NCBI RefSeq assembly: GCF_020080835.1
Contig: NC_058163.1
Span: 16,941,011-17,005,010, forward strand
DNA length: 64,000 nucleotides
Direction of reading: 5' to 3'
Source of the DNA: Cotesia glomerata
Lineage: Eukaryota; Arthropoda; Insecta; Hymenoptera; Braconidae
Shown here: positions 1 to 12,014 of the stretch, piece after piece
Numbering within the stretch: the first letter of the stretch is position 1
How the letters are laid out: each line of letters opens with the position of its first letter
Position numbers and translations under genes: made by a program
Notes under the pieces: generated by a model
What the model saw: only the letters and a program-made list of their open reading frames with translations
Databases searched by the model: none
What the model was told of the DNA's origin: nothing

Positions 1-228
1 ACCAAGTTTGATAAATTGATAATATAAATAAATAAATAGATAAATAAATAAAAAATAAAAAATTGTACCTGAGCTAAAAGATGTTCACTGAGAATACAGA
101 AGATGCTTATCACCAAATAGACAGTCAATATAAAAACAAAGTACGGCATCAAATTATGACTCACACCCGAAATAAGCGTCTGACAAAAATTAAAGAAGAA
201 ATACTTTATAGACTGACATCAAATTTTT

Positions 229-440
229 TGTAGATTTCATAGAAATCTAACTATTGCATTGGTCCTCATGACGGAACTTTTGAAAAATTTTGCTATATTT
301 CGACTCAGCTCGTCAAGCGGATTCAGAAAATGCTTATGGTTCAAAAAGTTTATATATATACGATATAATCGGCTTTGTCTCTTCTCTAACTTTCGCAATT
401 TTGTACGGATTTCAATAAAACGTAACATACTCATTCTTAG
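229..440. repeat. Dispersed repeat, also at 4582-4790
   Basis: This stretch and 4582-4790 read the same way for about 210 bases at an estimated 75-80 % identity, both opening with TTTCATAGAAATCTAACTA. One lies in intron 3 of the first OR and the other in intron 1 of the second, so they are not simply part of the gene duplication. No ORF of interest. It looks like an old interspersed element. Confidence 0.6.
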
Positions 441-486
441 AACGATTTCTGAGGTTAAGTTCTAAAATGAGCCAAATATGTCGATT

Positions 487-830
487 AATTTAGAAATAAG
501 AGCAATTCAAAAATTTTCAAAAATCGCAAAAATTTTCACTTTTACCGTAATTTCATGCAATTACAATTAAGTGCGATATCATATTAAATTTCTGTAAATT
601 ACATCTGAAAGCTTATTTAATAAGCTTTAATTTCATCGTTATTTATTTTTCTAAATTCAATAGTTTAGGAATGACAGCAATTTAAAAATTTTGGAAAATT
701 TCAAAAATTTTTAATTTTATCTTATTTCCGTGCAATAAAAATTGAAAGCGATATCAAATTTCTGTAAATTGCTTCTGAAAGCTGATTAAACAAGCTTTAA
801 TTTGCATACCTTACTATCAGTTTAGGCCAA
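487..830. repeat. Two tandem degenerate ~170-bp repeat units
   Basis: Two successive units share the order: A-rich CAAAAATT block, CGTGCAAT-like block, GCGATATCA, TTTCTGTAAATT, then CTGAAAGCT followed by an inverted AAGCTT-type word. The units start near 487 and 660. They lie inside intron 3 of the OR pseudogene. A third related AAGCTTATTTAATAGCCTT word is at about 5640. Confidence 0.5.
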
Positions 831-2632
831 AAATTATCTACTTTCTCAGATAAATTCAATGAAATTTTACTTTTGACATTATTGTTTTATTGTAACAGAA
901 GTTGTACATTATTATTATTAGTAATATTATTTTATAAAAAATATTTTTTTAATCGAAAAATCTACTTCCATTTCGACTGTCGAATGGTCTTTTTATTTTT
1001 GATACGTACCACAAGAATTTGGTAGCCAATGATTGTCAGTAGTATTGTGCCGTTGATAAAGTATATTAACAACGCTATGGCATATGAACTTTTTATTCCT
1101 TCTCCCATTCTAAATAATTAAATTTAATCAATTAATAAATCCTGTAGAGAAAGAAGAATTGATGACTACCTACGCCAAAAGTCTAGAGTGCTCCGCAATA
1201 ATTTCATTTAGATCACTTCTGAATCTCACACCTTGGTACTTCAAAGCATGAATCCTGTTCGCCAAAACTGAGAGCTTTCCGGTAACGTGAAATGAAAGTA
1301 TGATTAACAGCCATGCTGAAGTAACAGCACCGACACCACTGATGACCGCGAATGGACTATGGGAGACATATGTCAGTACGTAGGTACGATAGTCACTTAT
1401 TTTGTAAAAAACATGGAATTTGTAAGGTAAAACGTATGTAAAACTTGTTTCGTTGTTTGCTGTAAATTAATCAAGCGCGATGAAGAAAGTATGAGTAAAT
1501 TAAATTATACTTTTTATAAATTTTTTCTAGAATAACTCACGTGGTGGCGATGGAGAAGTTATGGGACGTATGTACCACGAAGTTGCGGTAGAAATGACAA
1601 AAATAGCAGCATATTTCACAAAAAATTTACCTTTTTTGACGTACATCAGAAATTCTTGAACTTCGTCAGAGTTTCTAAACGCACTTACCTGATAATCCTT
1701 CAGACATTCAGAAATAATTCCACCCAACTTTTTAATGTGAACCCTCAACATCAAAGTCCGTACGTACATGTGCGTAAACGCTACAACTTTCTGTGAGATT
1801 GTTAGAGTAACTCTCTTGAGATTTCAATGGGAGGCAGTAGAATAAATTCTTATCCAACTCGGTAATCTCATGAAGTATAGGTTATAAAAGTACACGAAAC
1901 ATATGATTTGAAGAGATAATAATTGAGGCTCCCTAATGGCCACACTCCGATGGCATTTTTGGACATTATTCTGCGCCCAGTTAAACACCACCCTGGCTCC
2001 CTCGTCCCAGGTCACGCTGATCCTGTGATTTTTTTTTTTTTGTAATTATAGGAATATTTTTTTCTATTATTTCTTTCTTGTTGCTAGGGTAAGTTTATGT
2101 GGAAATGCCTGAAGATACTTACGCTGACTGTGCAGTTCCATGACTGATTTGCAGCTGATTACCAGCGGAAAAAGTGGAGGACAAATATATTGTGATAACT
2201 TCCGAAGTAAACTTTACTTTCTTTAAGTGGGAGAGGGGATGAGCAGAAAGCTTGTTTTGCAGCAACAATAAAATATTGCAATTTCAGTTTGTAATCGCAT
2301 TATGCATTTTTATGGAAAATTTAATTCAGAACTTGGGCTCCTAAGCTGGGATATTCTTAGTAAAGTTTAACGTAGTACAGGGCCCTCTTAGGAAGTAACA
2401 ACGTTGCATTTGTGGAAAAATATTTTAGTAATCTTTGTGACATTTGATCATACTACAGGTTTTCTTTTCGCAAATCGATATTACTTGTTTTGTAGTGTTA
2501 TTTAAAGATTTTTCAATGAATGAAAATTGTAAAAACTATAATTCTGTTATTTATTTATTTTATTTCATTTATTTATTTATCTCATTTCTCCCCTGAACCT
2601 AAACATTCTTTTTAAATGAATATTCTTTAAAT

Positions 2633-3103
2633 TACACAGTAAACAATTTTTCGTCATTGTGTAAAGTGTAAAAATTCTTTTGTGTAGAATATTACACTTT
2701 AGTGTGTAGAATTCCTCACATCCTCATGCACTTAATAGAAGGATTTATATGTATCAAAAATATTTGTTAATAAACCAAATCATATATTAGAAACCATTTT
2801 TAAGTATTGAATGAAGATTTGTTAGTATTTAAAATGATTTGTTTGTATTTAATGAATCTGATATGTATTGTTAAATGATTAATAAATATTTTTCGAACAC
2901 TAAGATATATTTATTAAATACTAAAAAGTGGTCTCTAATAAATGATTTGTTAAATATTGACAAATATTTTTAACTATAAACAAATCCTTCTATCAGTGTG
3001 TGTTGATTTAACACACTAGAATGTGAAATTATCATTAGTTTGTGTAAAAATAGTTAGTAACGTAAATATTTGTGTCAAATTTGACAAAAAACTTTACTGT
3101 GTA
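2633..3103. mobile_element. Short inverted-repeat transposon (MITE), ACACAGTAAA termini
   Basis: TACACAGTAAA at 2633 and TTTACTGTGTA ending at 3103 are exact inverted termini. The interior is AT-rich and non-coding. A second member of the family with the same termini and the word CGTCATTG after the left end is at 26318-26442. The copy here has a second MITE inserted in it (2729-2998). Confidence 0.65.
2729..2998. mobile_element. Nested MITE with CACTNATAGAAGGATTT termini
   Basis: Left end CACTTAATAGAAGGATTTA and right end, read on the other strand, CACTGATAGAAGGATTTG. It sits inside the element 2633-3103 and carries no ORF. Its terminal word resembles the CACTGATAGAAAA end of the larger element at 11771-13158. 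Confidence 0.6.
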
Positions 3104-3442
3104 TAAGATATAAATTATAAATTTTTAATTCTGAAATTTTTGGCTCGAAAATTGCACAGAAATAAGTTTATTTGGCGATGCCTGAAAAAATTAACAGTGT
3201 TATTAATAATATTGCAAAATATGTTTCTGAGATTAAAGCGGAAAGCCTGGAAGGAGCCACCATGGTCCATTTATCACGTAATTTCGACTCGAATTGGTGG
3301 CTTTCAATAGCCGGTTATTATATCTGAGAAGAAATGGGAAATAAAATTTAAAAGAAGGTAATAATTTTAGATGATAAAATAAATTTTTATTAATAACATT
3401 AAGTGTATGAAAATAAATATTAATTCATAGTTTTCTTTCTTT

Positions 3443-6400
3443 TCAAGATTGTTTTGTAAGTAAAACATTTCTTAGAACACTCAAGTATCCCATGGCCGTC
3501 TTCGTTACCTTAAACAAGAAAAGTTAACAATTATAAATTAAATTTTAACTTGTTATGAAGCTATTCAAAAGCTCACTTCTGTTAATGTGTTGTTACCAAA
3601 TGTAACAAAAGCCCCAGCACGGAGACAGAGCGGTTTTTGTGATCGTTTGATACAAAAAATAATATCTTTTGTACAATCTTGATCCATGTTATACCACTGA
3701 CAATTCCAAAATGCATTTGAAACTTTCTTCGACTTGAAACAGTAATGAAAATTTTTTTTTGTTTTTTAGTGAAGATCGAATCGTAAAAAATTTACAAATA
3801 GTCTCATAAGGTTAAAAAAATTTATAAAAAACAAACCTCTGCAATAAGATGTTCACTCAATATACAAAAAATAGTTATAACAAGATACACCGTCATTATA
3901 AAAACAAAGAAAGGCGTTAAATTTTTCTTGATCCCCAAAGTAAAGATCTAAAAGTATCAGAAAATTTAAATGTATTTTAAATATCACTAAAATATTTACA
4001 ACACTGCTTACTAGCAATATTTGGTAACCAATAATGCAGATTAATATACTTCCGTTCATCAAGTATATCAATAATGACGTAGCATATGCCTTTTTTATCC
4101 CCTCGCCCATACTGCGAAGTAAAAACTTTAACTACAATGAAAAAGTTTTAATGTATAATATTAAAATTTACGCACTTCAGTAATCGGCTGTGCTCAAAAA
4201 TAATTTCATTAAGCTCTTTTCTATGTCCTTCTTTTTTGTATTTCAGAGCATCGATCCTCGTTGCCAAAACTGCCAGCCTTCCGCTTACGTGGAACGAAAG
4301 CATTATTAGAAAACATCCTGAAGTAACGTGGCCCAATCCGCTGATAAAAGCGAATGGACCATGTGAGATGTAAGTCAGAACATAAGCACGGTAGCTGTTG
4401 ATTGGATAGAAAACATGGAATTTGTAAGGCAAAACGTAAGTAAATTTTGTGATTGTTGAATTGTCTGATGCTGTAGAAAAAAAATTTCATAATTATAATT
4501 GATGAGTATACTCATAATTATAATTATAATTATAACTATAATTAATGAAATTAAAGTTAGCAGTCACTTGACCATTCTTTAGTAGATTTCATAGAAATCT
4601 AACTATTGCATTGGTCCTCATGTCAGAATTTTCAAAAAATTTTTGTACATTCTTACTCAGCTCATCGATCCGAGTCAGAAAATGTATATGGTTCAAAAGT
4701 TTATATATATATATATATGATATAAACGGTTTTGTCTCTACTCTAACTCTCACAATTTTTAACGGATCTCCATCAAACTTCGCGTCCATATTCTACGGAT
4801 AATTACCTATACGAGGTTAAGTTCGAAGATGAGCTGAATCGGTCGGTTATTTTAGAAATACAAGATGATTCAAAATTTCGAAAAATTCAACTTTTTTTTG
4901 AAGTTCGCCTTGTAATAATTCTTTTTTGATATTGGGTGCATCGCCTCATAGCGCGAAGCGCGTGAGGGTTGTGCTTTAAGCTACTCGATCCAGTACGAAG
5001 GTCAAGCAATTTTGTGATGCTTTTAAATGCCTTCTTTTATCCCGAATTCATTTTAAGAACTTACATACAATGATATAAGTAGATGTACACCGGAAAAACA
5101 CTTAAATTAAACCATCTTTTACTTTCTAAAATCATTTCATGTTGCTATTTTGGAAAAAAAAACGTTTTGAAAAAAATTTTACGTGGACGTCCGGATGTCA
5201 CCCCATTTTGGATGTACCAACGATTACTCCCCGAACAAATTGATATTTCAAGTCCGGACCTTTTTATTAGTTTAAGAATTCGATTAACTAGGTCCGTATT
5301 TCATATCAGTGATTCAGTTTACGTATTTTTTTTTTAATTGAATTTTTATTAAAATTCACTACGCGATACAACCGTACAAAGCCAAACGAACTTTTCTTAT
5401 TTGTCACGTGGAAACTATGGCGCCACTTGATCAAGCTAGATTTTTTTAGACTGCGAGCGCATATGACAAGAAAAAAAGGCGCTGATTTTTAAAAAAAAAA
5501 TATAAAATACTCTGTACCAAACTACTTAATTCTAATTTTTTTTTTTTTAATCAATAAACACAATTAATTTTTCTTAAAAATGAATGAGCGTCATGAGGCG
5601 TGCACTTTTGGATTTTCAAAACTTTTTATAAATTGCATCTTAAAAGCTTATTTAATAGCCTTCAATTTCCATGCTTATTTATAGCCCTCAATCAATTAGA
5701 TCATGAATAAGAGCAGATTAAAATTTCAAAAGTCGCGAAACAATTTTACTATTTTGGTCCTCTGTGCAATAACTTTTGAATAAGCAATAATTTCAGTGAA
5801 TCCCGGAAAAAATAGACCTGGAATAGATATTTTCGATACTTATGTGCGAAGTGAGGCATTCACAGGGCTTAAAAATTGAGACACGAGTCTAAGAAACGTT
5901 GCGTTTACAATGGGGCCGAGTACGCAGATTACCCCCACGCGCCGTTATTTACAAAGAAATATTGTAATTAGCTGAACTATATTAGTTATCAAAAAATTAC
6001 AAATAATACACCCAGTTCTGGTTAGTAGTTGCACAGAGTAGAACATATGATCGACAAGCTGCTATTCATGTGTGGTTATTTGGTATGCGCAGGCGCTAGA
6101 ATTAATATCAGTATGCTTGATAGTTTGATTTGTAGTGGTAGTGGCGGACATGTCTTCATATACATTCTATGAATCTTATACATTTATTGTAGTTAATTTT
6201 CATTCCTGCACGGTCAAGCAGTTGGAAAGTTTGACTCGCCTACTTTCCCGCACGCTACTATAGTGGTGTGTAACCCACATCACGAGAATACGCAACTTTG
6301 CGTTTGCTGAGCAAAGGCGTTTCGAATGTTCGAACTTTGGAAGCAGGAGTTACAAAAATTTTAAAGTCATGGAAATTTATATTATTTCATATTTATTAAA

Positions 6401-7276
6401 TTTCTATTATTATTATAATTTTTATTTTATAATAATTTTAATGAAATGATATGAATTTTTTCATAATTTTAAAATTTTTTCGGGTCTATTTTTCCGATTA
6501 CCAATTTCAGTACCATATAATGTGTGGAGTCTCAAAAGTATGTCCTATTCACGCTATGCTAATTATGAAATTTGCTGTTATTTGCACTGGTGTGTTTTTT
6601 TTATACAATCCTAGTAGTTTTTGTTTCTATTTTATTATGAAATCTATTTCCATTTCGACTGCCGAATGGCTTTTAAATTTTATTTAATAAAAATTTTTTT
6701 TCAAAAATTATTTAATAAAACAATATTTTTTCCAAAAATTATTTTTTAAAAATTGAATTTTGTTTGAAGTGTCAATTTTTATTTCTCATTTTTTGTCATT
6801 ATTAATTGTTAAAAAACTTATCAAATGTCTGTTAAATTAATTTTCATTACTTAATTGAAATAATTTTAGATTGACTTACGAGGTGCTTGAGCTGAAGATG
6901 ATGTTATCGGACGAGATGAACCAAGAAGTGACGGTCATAACGACGAAAATCGTAGCATATTTAACAAAAAATTTACCTTTCTTCATGTAACCCATAAACA
7001 GGTAAACTTCTTCAGAATTTTTATACGCACTTACATGATAATCCTTCAAAGATTCAGAAATAATTTCACGTAATTTTTCAATGTGAACTCTCAGCATCAA
7101 AGTTCGAATGTAAATATGAGTGAAAGCCAGATTTTCGGTGAGATTGTTGATGACTTTCTTTACATTTGGAAGGCAGTAAAACAAATTAACGTACTCGGTA
7201 AACATTATGTACGTAAAATATAAAAAACTTAGGTTGAAGAGATAATAATTGGGTTCTAATGGCCACACTCGATGCA
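3443..7276 (-). CDS. Odorant receptor (7tm_6), 5' end lost in assembly gap, one apparent frameshift
   Basis: Insect OR, expected in the olfactory dendrite membrane as a ligand-binding partner of Orco. Exons on the minus strand are 7276-6880, 4470-4176, 4111-4012, 3947-3837, 3732-3577 and 3508-3443, ending in TGA. All introns have GT/AG borders (exon 2 uses the donor GTGCGT) and the phases agree with the neighbouring OR. Signatures include WPLEPNYY near the start, YVLPYKFHVFYP, EHSRLLN, MGEGIKKAY, CILSEHLIAE, the C-terminal FWNCQWYNM and LCLRAGAFVTF, and the terminal TAMGYLSVLR. About 374 codons are visible; ORs usually have 380-420, so roughly the first 10-40 are missing into the N gap. One extra base near 6913-6917 shifts exon 1 relative to the phase its donor requires. 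It is either a real lesion or an assembly error beside a gap. Intron 1 is 2.4 kb. Confidence 0.87.
4800..6879. other. Most of OR intron 1: non-coding, old repeats only
   Basis: No supported gene. Poly-A/T runs, a GC-rich palindromic word at about 4950-4968, and at 5580-5625 a word shared with 63745-63785 (GTGCACTTTT context). The piece CATTTCGACTGCCGAATGG at about 6651 also occurs with one change at about 970, just beyond exon 3 of the other OR, so part of the intron may be ancestral OR-cluster sequence. Short ORFs here show no family signature. Confidence 0.5.
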
Positions 7277-7376
7277 NNNNNNNNNNNNNNNNNNNNNNNN
7301 NNNNNNNNNNNNNNNNNNNNNNNNNNNNNNNNNNNNNNNNNNNNNNNNNNNNNNNNNNNNNNNNNNNNNNNNNNNN
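7277..7376. other. Assembly gap of 100 Ns
   Basis: Exactly 100 Ns, the usual placeholder for a gap of unknown size. It removes the 5' end of the OR on its left and the N-terminal part of the transposase on its right, so the junction between OR gene and transposon is not visible. Confidence 0.99.
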
Positions 7377-8156
7377 TTTTTTAATGAAAATGAGAACTGG
7401 ATTAACATTCACAGCATTAGGTGCATTATTCAAGCTACCTCGAACTACAATATCTACGATTTTTACTGACACGCTAGTGTATTTAGCTGGTTCGTGTAAA
7501 GATTTTGCTTCATGGCCATCAAGTGGAAACCATTCGTGCAATGATGCCCGATGTTTTCAAGGAATCTTACAAAAATTGCCGAGTTATCATTGATTGTACT
7601 GAGTTCCATGTTGAACAGCCGTCAAAAAATCAAACACCGAGTCCAGTTTTATTCTAGATACAAAAAAGGATTCCGCTTAAAAGTTTTAGTCGGTTGTACT
7701 CCATCTGGCTACATCTCTTTCATTTCACGCTGCTATGGTGGTAAATCTACCGATTCGCAAATAACAAGTACTTGTGGTTTTTTGGATTTGCTTGAACCTG
7801 GTGACTTGGTACTCGCTGATAAAGGATTCCCCCAAATTAAGACTGTTCTCGACGAAGATGGTAAAGGAATACTAATGGTTATGCCACCGTTTTTATATAA
7901 TAAAACATTCACAGCGGAACAAGTACAAGAAACATATCAAGTTGCAAGTGTAAGAATTCATATTGAAAGAGTTATGCAAAGGATTCGAACGTATAAAATT
8001 GTTGATAAGTTTACTATTGACTTATTGCCTTACAGTGATGCTATAGTGTTTATGTGCTGCGTTTTAGTTAATTTACAACCACCAATAATTAAAGTAAATG
8101 AAGAAAAGGAATCAGAAGATCAATTTATCAGTACAATTATTACGGAAAAGAAATAA
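7377..8156 (+). pseudogene. DDE_Tnp_4 transposase of ISL2EU type, broken
   Basis: The protein would cut and join transposon ends as a DDE nuclease. The visible order is a helix-turn-helix part (TALGALFKLPRTTISTIF), the first acidic motif in VIIDCTEFHVEQP, then the core SRYKKGFRLKVLVGCTPSG, SFISRCYGGKSTD, the second Asp in VLADKGF and the Glu region in RIHIERVMQRIR. The last open block runs from about 7640 to the stop at 8156. Reading requires two shifts of frame: near 7521-7525, after the WPS codons, and near 7620-7640, after EQPSKN. The N-terminal part, often with a THAP finger in this group, is missing into the N gap. Family assignment is firm; the gene is dead as assembled. Confidence 0.82.
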
Positions 8157-8291
8157 AAATTAATTTAAACAACTCAATATCATCTTAAAATTTATCAAAT
8201 ACTTTATTATTATATTTTATAGTGACAAGTATGATACACATTGCAACTTTCAATAATCAATTAATAAAAGTATAAAGTTTTTATAAATAAT

Positions 8292-9748
8292 TTAAATATT
8301 TTCTTTTTGATTTTCTACTAGGACCTTTAAATAATAATTAAAATAAAAAAGCTTTAGCTTTGGAATAAGATTAGCTAAAAATTTTTCGTCTCTTTTTAAA
8401 GTAACTACATAACTACCCTTTGGTGACCAGATAAATAAATCACATAAATTTAAACCAACAACATACATTTGGACTTGACACTGAGTATAATAAACATGAC
8501 TTTTCTTGAGACTAGCCTCATTTTCTTTTAATTCTAAATATTTTACGTTAAATTTTTTTTCTTTTTCATCAAATACAGGTTTTGATGCACACGTAGAAGG
8601 ACACTTAATTTCTAAAATTTTAATAACTTCGTCATTTTTAATAACAATTCCGTCAACACTAGCACACAACCATGATTGAAGTGGCTTGACAAATACGCCA
8701 ATGGATACAACGTCAACATCAAACTGTTTTATATATGCTTCCACGGCCTTTTTTTTTTCATTTTACACCATACCCATTGCTTTTGTTGTCGGTTTTGAGT
8801 ATTCACTAAGTTATCAGCTAAAGCTTCACTGTCTTTTTTTTTATTCGTTTTAATTGAATGAGCTTTTTGTGAAGCACTTATTCGATACTTTCTTGAAGAA
8901 AACCACTCTGGCGATGCACTCTGCTTTACAGTATTTAAACATAAATTCAATATTTGATACTCATACAACTTCACGTAACAATTATAAAAATTATAGAGTT
9001 GAACATCCTTAAAAATTATATTGTGTGAATAAAGCTTAATTTTTTTTGATTTTTGGAGTAAATTGACGATGACTTTTTGGACAATTGTTTTTTGCACATA
9101 ATCTACAGCATTGTCACATACATCTTCAATAAACATTCTAGCAGATGTTGTCATTGCAAAGTCTTTTTCAAATTTTAAAACATATTGAAACGAACAATTA
9201 ATTTCTTCTAGTTCTGACGACTGAACGTCGTAAACAGGCCCATAAATCTTTTTTAAACTAAATTCATCAGTAATAATCAGTGGTTTTGCAAAAATTTCTT
9301 TGGCGAGTTGACTTGATGATGGTTTACCCCAACTTTGTTCTTCAGATGTCTTCGATTCACCAGTATCTTTATTTATATAATATATTAGTGCGTAAATATG
9401 TTTACATTGCGCACATGCTTGGGATACACAAGTGCAACTTCTGTTTATGACGTGTCTAGCTGCATTTAACTGATAGGATGAATCTTATTGTTATTAATGT
9501 GTTATTAAATTTTCATTTTAAAATATGATGAGTCTACTTACCTTTAACTCAACTTGGTATGGAGGTTCTGTAGTATTGGTCTGTCTAATTATTTTTGCTT
9601 TTATTTTTACAGGTTGATTTTGAACTCTTAACTCTTCTACATCTACAACATTGTCTTCACTCAACTTTTTTCCATTTATAATTTTTTGTTTGTGGAAGTC
9701 AATAGAATGAGTTATTTTTTCAAATCCAACTTTTATTATTTTATTCAT
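8292..9748 (-). pseudogene. YqaJ-type exonuclease with SWIM zinc finger (ISL2EU second gene), broken
   Basis: Lambda-exonuclease-like protein (YqaJ domain) thought to assist the transposase of ISL2EU elements. Exon 1 is 9748-9542 (starts MNKIIKVGFEKI, ends QVELK) with donor GTAAGT; exon 2 starts at 9469. A SWIM-type zinc-binding motif is visible as CTCVSQACAQCKHIYALIYY. The nuclease part follows: RKYRISASQKAH (substrate-handling helix), LCASVDG (catalytic Asp region), LEIKCPS (Glu and Lys of the PD-ExK core), YYTQCQVQMYV and DLFIWSP. The reading frame breaks around 8745-8790, at a run of ten A (T on the plus strand) just before VEAYIKQF. The nuclease motifs themselves are intact. The gene converges with the transposase. 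Confidence 0.82.
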
Positions 9749-11354
9749 ATTAAAAATTTATCCACAGCAGGTTAATCCATCTTTTAATCGTTCATTTTTC
9801 GAATAAAAAATTTTATTTCTCCGCCTTATTTTTTTTTATTAATTAATGATTAATTAACTGTCGCTTGTAAGTGAAATTTTTATACTTATAAATAATAATT
9901 ATTTAAATAATAATTTTTTTATCTTAAATCCCAGTGTTTACATACAATAAAACTGGTAGTGAAGTTATTTTTTTTGCCACGGGCAGCGCTACGCGTGGTT
10001 CCCCTCGGAGCGAATACTCGATAGTTGGGACCGAAATTTTATTCGCCTTTACTGATTATTTCAAAAGAAAGCAATCAAGCTTATAGGAGACACCTAAAAT
10101 CGAGTAAATCTGATAATGTCAATCAGAATTTTCATAATGGAACGTTATTTTGTTCATATAATGACAATTATTCAAATAATAGCGCAAGAAGCTTAAAAAT
10201 TTTAATCGGTCGTCTACATTCAATTGAAAAGGTTCTCAAAATCGTACAAAAAGGTTAGAATTATGTAAAAATATTCTGGAACCAAGATTGGCAGTACCCC
10301 TGGATAAAATTAGGGTACTGATAATTAAAACTTCTACAAACTGCTCTATAAATCCCTGCAGTTTTGTTTTTCTAAGCAAACAATTTTAATAACTGCTGGC
10401 TTATGTATTATTCAGATAAATATTAATTGTAAATTTAACGTAACGGTAAACCTACTGGGAATTGGTTTAATTGGGGACCAGGTTAGACTCATCAATTTTC
10501 TCACTGGTTCAGAATGGAAGCCTAGACCCGATGAGAAATCCACTACAATTGTTTGGGACATCTATCGTTGGATATCAACGCTTATGCCTGCGATTATCGC
10601 ATAATCTATAAGCGATTACCTTGAGAATTTATATTTAATTGAAATTGTAATCTATTGCTGAAATATGTACTTAAATATTATGTTCCACATAGACTATAAG
10701 ACGTGCCAGCTGTTGGTTGTATCTCGGGCTTGCAATAGTTAGAAATTTGAAATCGAACAATTGGTAATTTTTGGTAACTCGCACCGCTTTTCTTGTTAAG
10801 CCCTGCGACTTTCTTAGGTCGGGAGGTGTGACGTTCTCGTCAAATTCCTAATGAAAATTAATTAAATTAATTTATTGAGTATTTAGAAATTATAAAAGAT
10901 ATAAAGTTGTCGGGACTTGCGGGTGGCCAAAACACATGCGTCAGCATGTGACCTGGGCCTCGACGACGTTCTCAAGATGCAACCGAAGATAGACAATGGC
11001 TGACGGAGAAAAATTATATTACTTATATTAAATAACTAACCAGTCTATAGCTGGATCTTCTAGTGCACGGAGCTCTGCTCCGCTGCCTAGAATCCGCCTA
11101 TAAATAATTAACTAATTAAATAACTATAAGACTCAACCAGTAATAGTTATTTAAACCGAGAGCCTACGAGATCCTCTCTTTCCCCTGTCTAATATTTATC
11201 CGATATTTTGGAAAATAATCCATTGGGCCGTTCAGAAGGTGCCAAGGAACCAAAAACTCACTGGAGGAACGACGTCTGCTGTCATTAGAGTCTTAGGGGC
11301 CAATAATCAGCAAGAAATCATTTATTAATAAAAATTAAAAATTATAGTAGGAGG
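9749..11354. other. No gene recognised; possible LTR-like stretch
   Basis: The open frame at 10025-10258 has no recognisable motif and ordinary AT-rich composition, so I do not call it. From about 10828 (TGTGACGTTCTCGTC) to about 11400 the sequence is richer in GC and lacks ORFs, as in a retrotransposon LTR, but I see no partner copy or target duplication. The stretch around 9970-10020 is GC-rich and palindromic (CCACG and CGTGG). Confidence 0.35.
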
Positions 11355-11740
11355 CTATTTTGTGACGGCGCACATGGGGTCTGTCGACGTCCCAACGACA
11401 CCAACCTGGTTATAAAATAAAAACATTAACTGGATTTTCCAGAATGTAACATACTCTATTCTTATATTTTTTAATATTTTTTCTTGTATAGTAAAAAGTG
11501 GCTTGATAAAATTCTCATACGCACCACCCCAAGCTATAGTACTGTGGTTAATGGCACTTTCAAATAGAGAATGGTACAGCATTTTTAATACTTTACGTTC
11601 CATAAAAAGACTTAGTTTGTACACAAGAAATTGGAAATATTTGACTTTTTTAACGATCTCCTGATTATGTATATCCCACTTTAAACAACTATCAATATAA
11701 ATACCTAAATGTTTACAGCTCTTTATATTACAGCTTTATA
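11355..11740 (-). pseudogene. Non-LTR retrotransposon reverse transcriptase, C-terminal fragment
   Basis: The minus-strand reading runs from HLGIYIDSCLKWDIH through LFMERKVLKMLYHSLFES to TIAWGGAYENFIKPLFTIQ. This is the thumb and post-palm part of LINE reverse transcriptases of jockey-like type, in which an LGI-D-L-W box is followed by a Y-L-S box and an AWGG box. The catalytic YADD palm is absent, so only about the last fifth of ORF2 remains. The last codons (to 11355) no longer resemble the family. Confidence 0.7.
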
Positions 11741-12014
11741 TTACAATAAAAAAGTATATATTAGTGGATACACTGATAGAAAATTTATGTTGACTCAAGA
11801 GATATTTTCTTGATCTAAGAATTTATTTTGGAAGACAAATGATTATTTTACTTCAAGAATTTCTTGTCTTGATTTAGATTTTTTTGGCTTAAGAGCTATA
11901 TTATCTCCAATCGATACATTCAAGTTTTTCAATTAAAATAACACTATCGTTTGAAAAACTTAAAATAATTCATCAAAGTATATTTCAAAAACCAAATAGT
12001 CTTTAATTGTTATA

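Larger units (their letters stand above)
69..1966 (-). pseudogene. Odorant receptor (7tm_6) pseudogene, 3' end outside the window
   Basis: Insect OR of the 7tm_6 family, a ligand-gated ion channel subunit of olfactory neuron membranes. Exons on the minus strand are 1966-1541, 1459-1174, 1109-1010 and 179-69. Splice phases (1, 2, 0) and exon lengths of 100 and 111 bases match the neighbouring OR exactly. Visible OR signatures are YVLPYKFHVFY at the start of exon 2, the loop ending EHSRLLA, MGEGIK opening exon 3 and FCILSEHLLAQ closing exon 4. The last two exons, with the C-terminal helix, would lie before base 1. Exon 1 is broken: compared with the neighbour, its residues move through at least two reading frames between about 1890 and 1775, with stops in each single frame. 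The start ATG at 1966 is therefore only nominal. Exons 2-4 remain open, so the decay is recent. I am sure of the family and fairly sure it is a pseudogene. Confidence 0.85.
7377..9748. mobile_element. ISL2EU-type DNA transposon (minimum extent)
   Basis: A DDE_Tnp_4 transposase gene on the plus strand (7377-8156) converges on a YqaJ-type exonuclease gene on the minus strand (9748-8292), with 135 bases between the stops. The pairing of these two proteins in one element is the known hallmark of the ISL2EU group. The left terminus is lost in the N gap. I could not identify the right terminus or target duplication in 9749-10020. Both genes are broken, so the copy is inactive. It lies immediately next to the first exon of an OR. 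Confidence 0.75.

Noticed and set aside
9970..10020. Another Helitron 3' end
   Set aside because: GC-rich and palindromic but no CTAG-type terminus in either orientation.
10025..10258. 77-codon open frame
   Set aside because: No recognisable motif, no splice partner, AT-driven composition.
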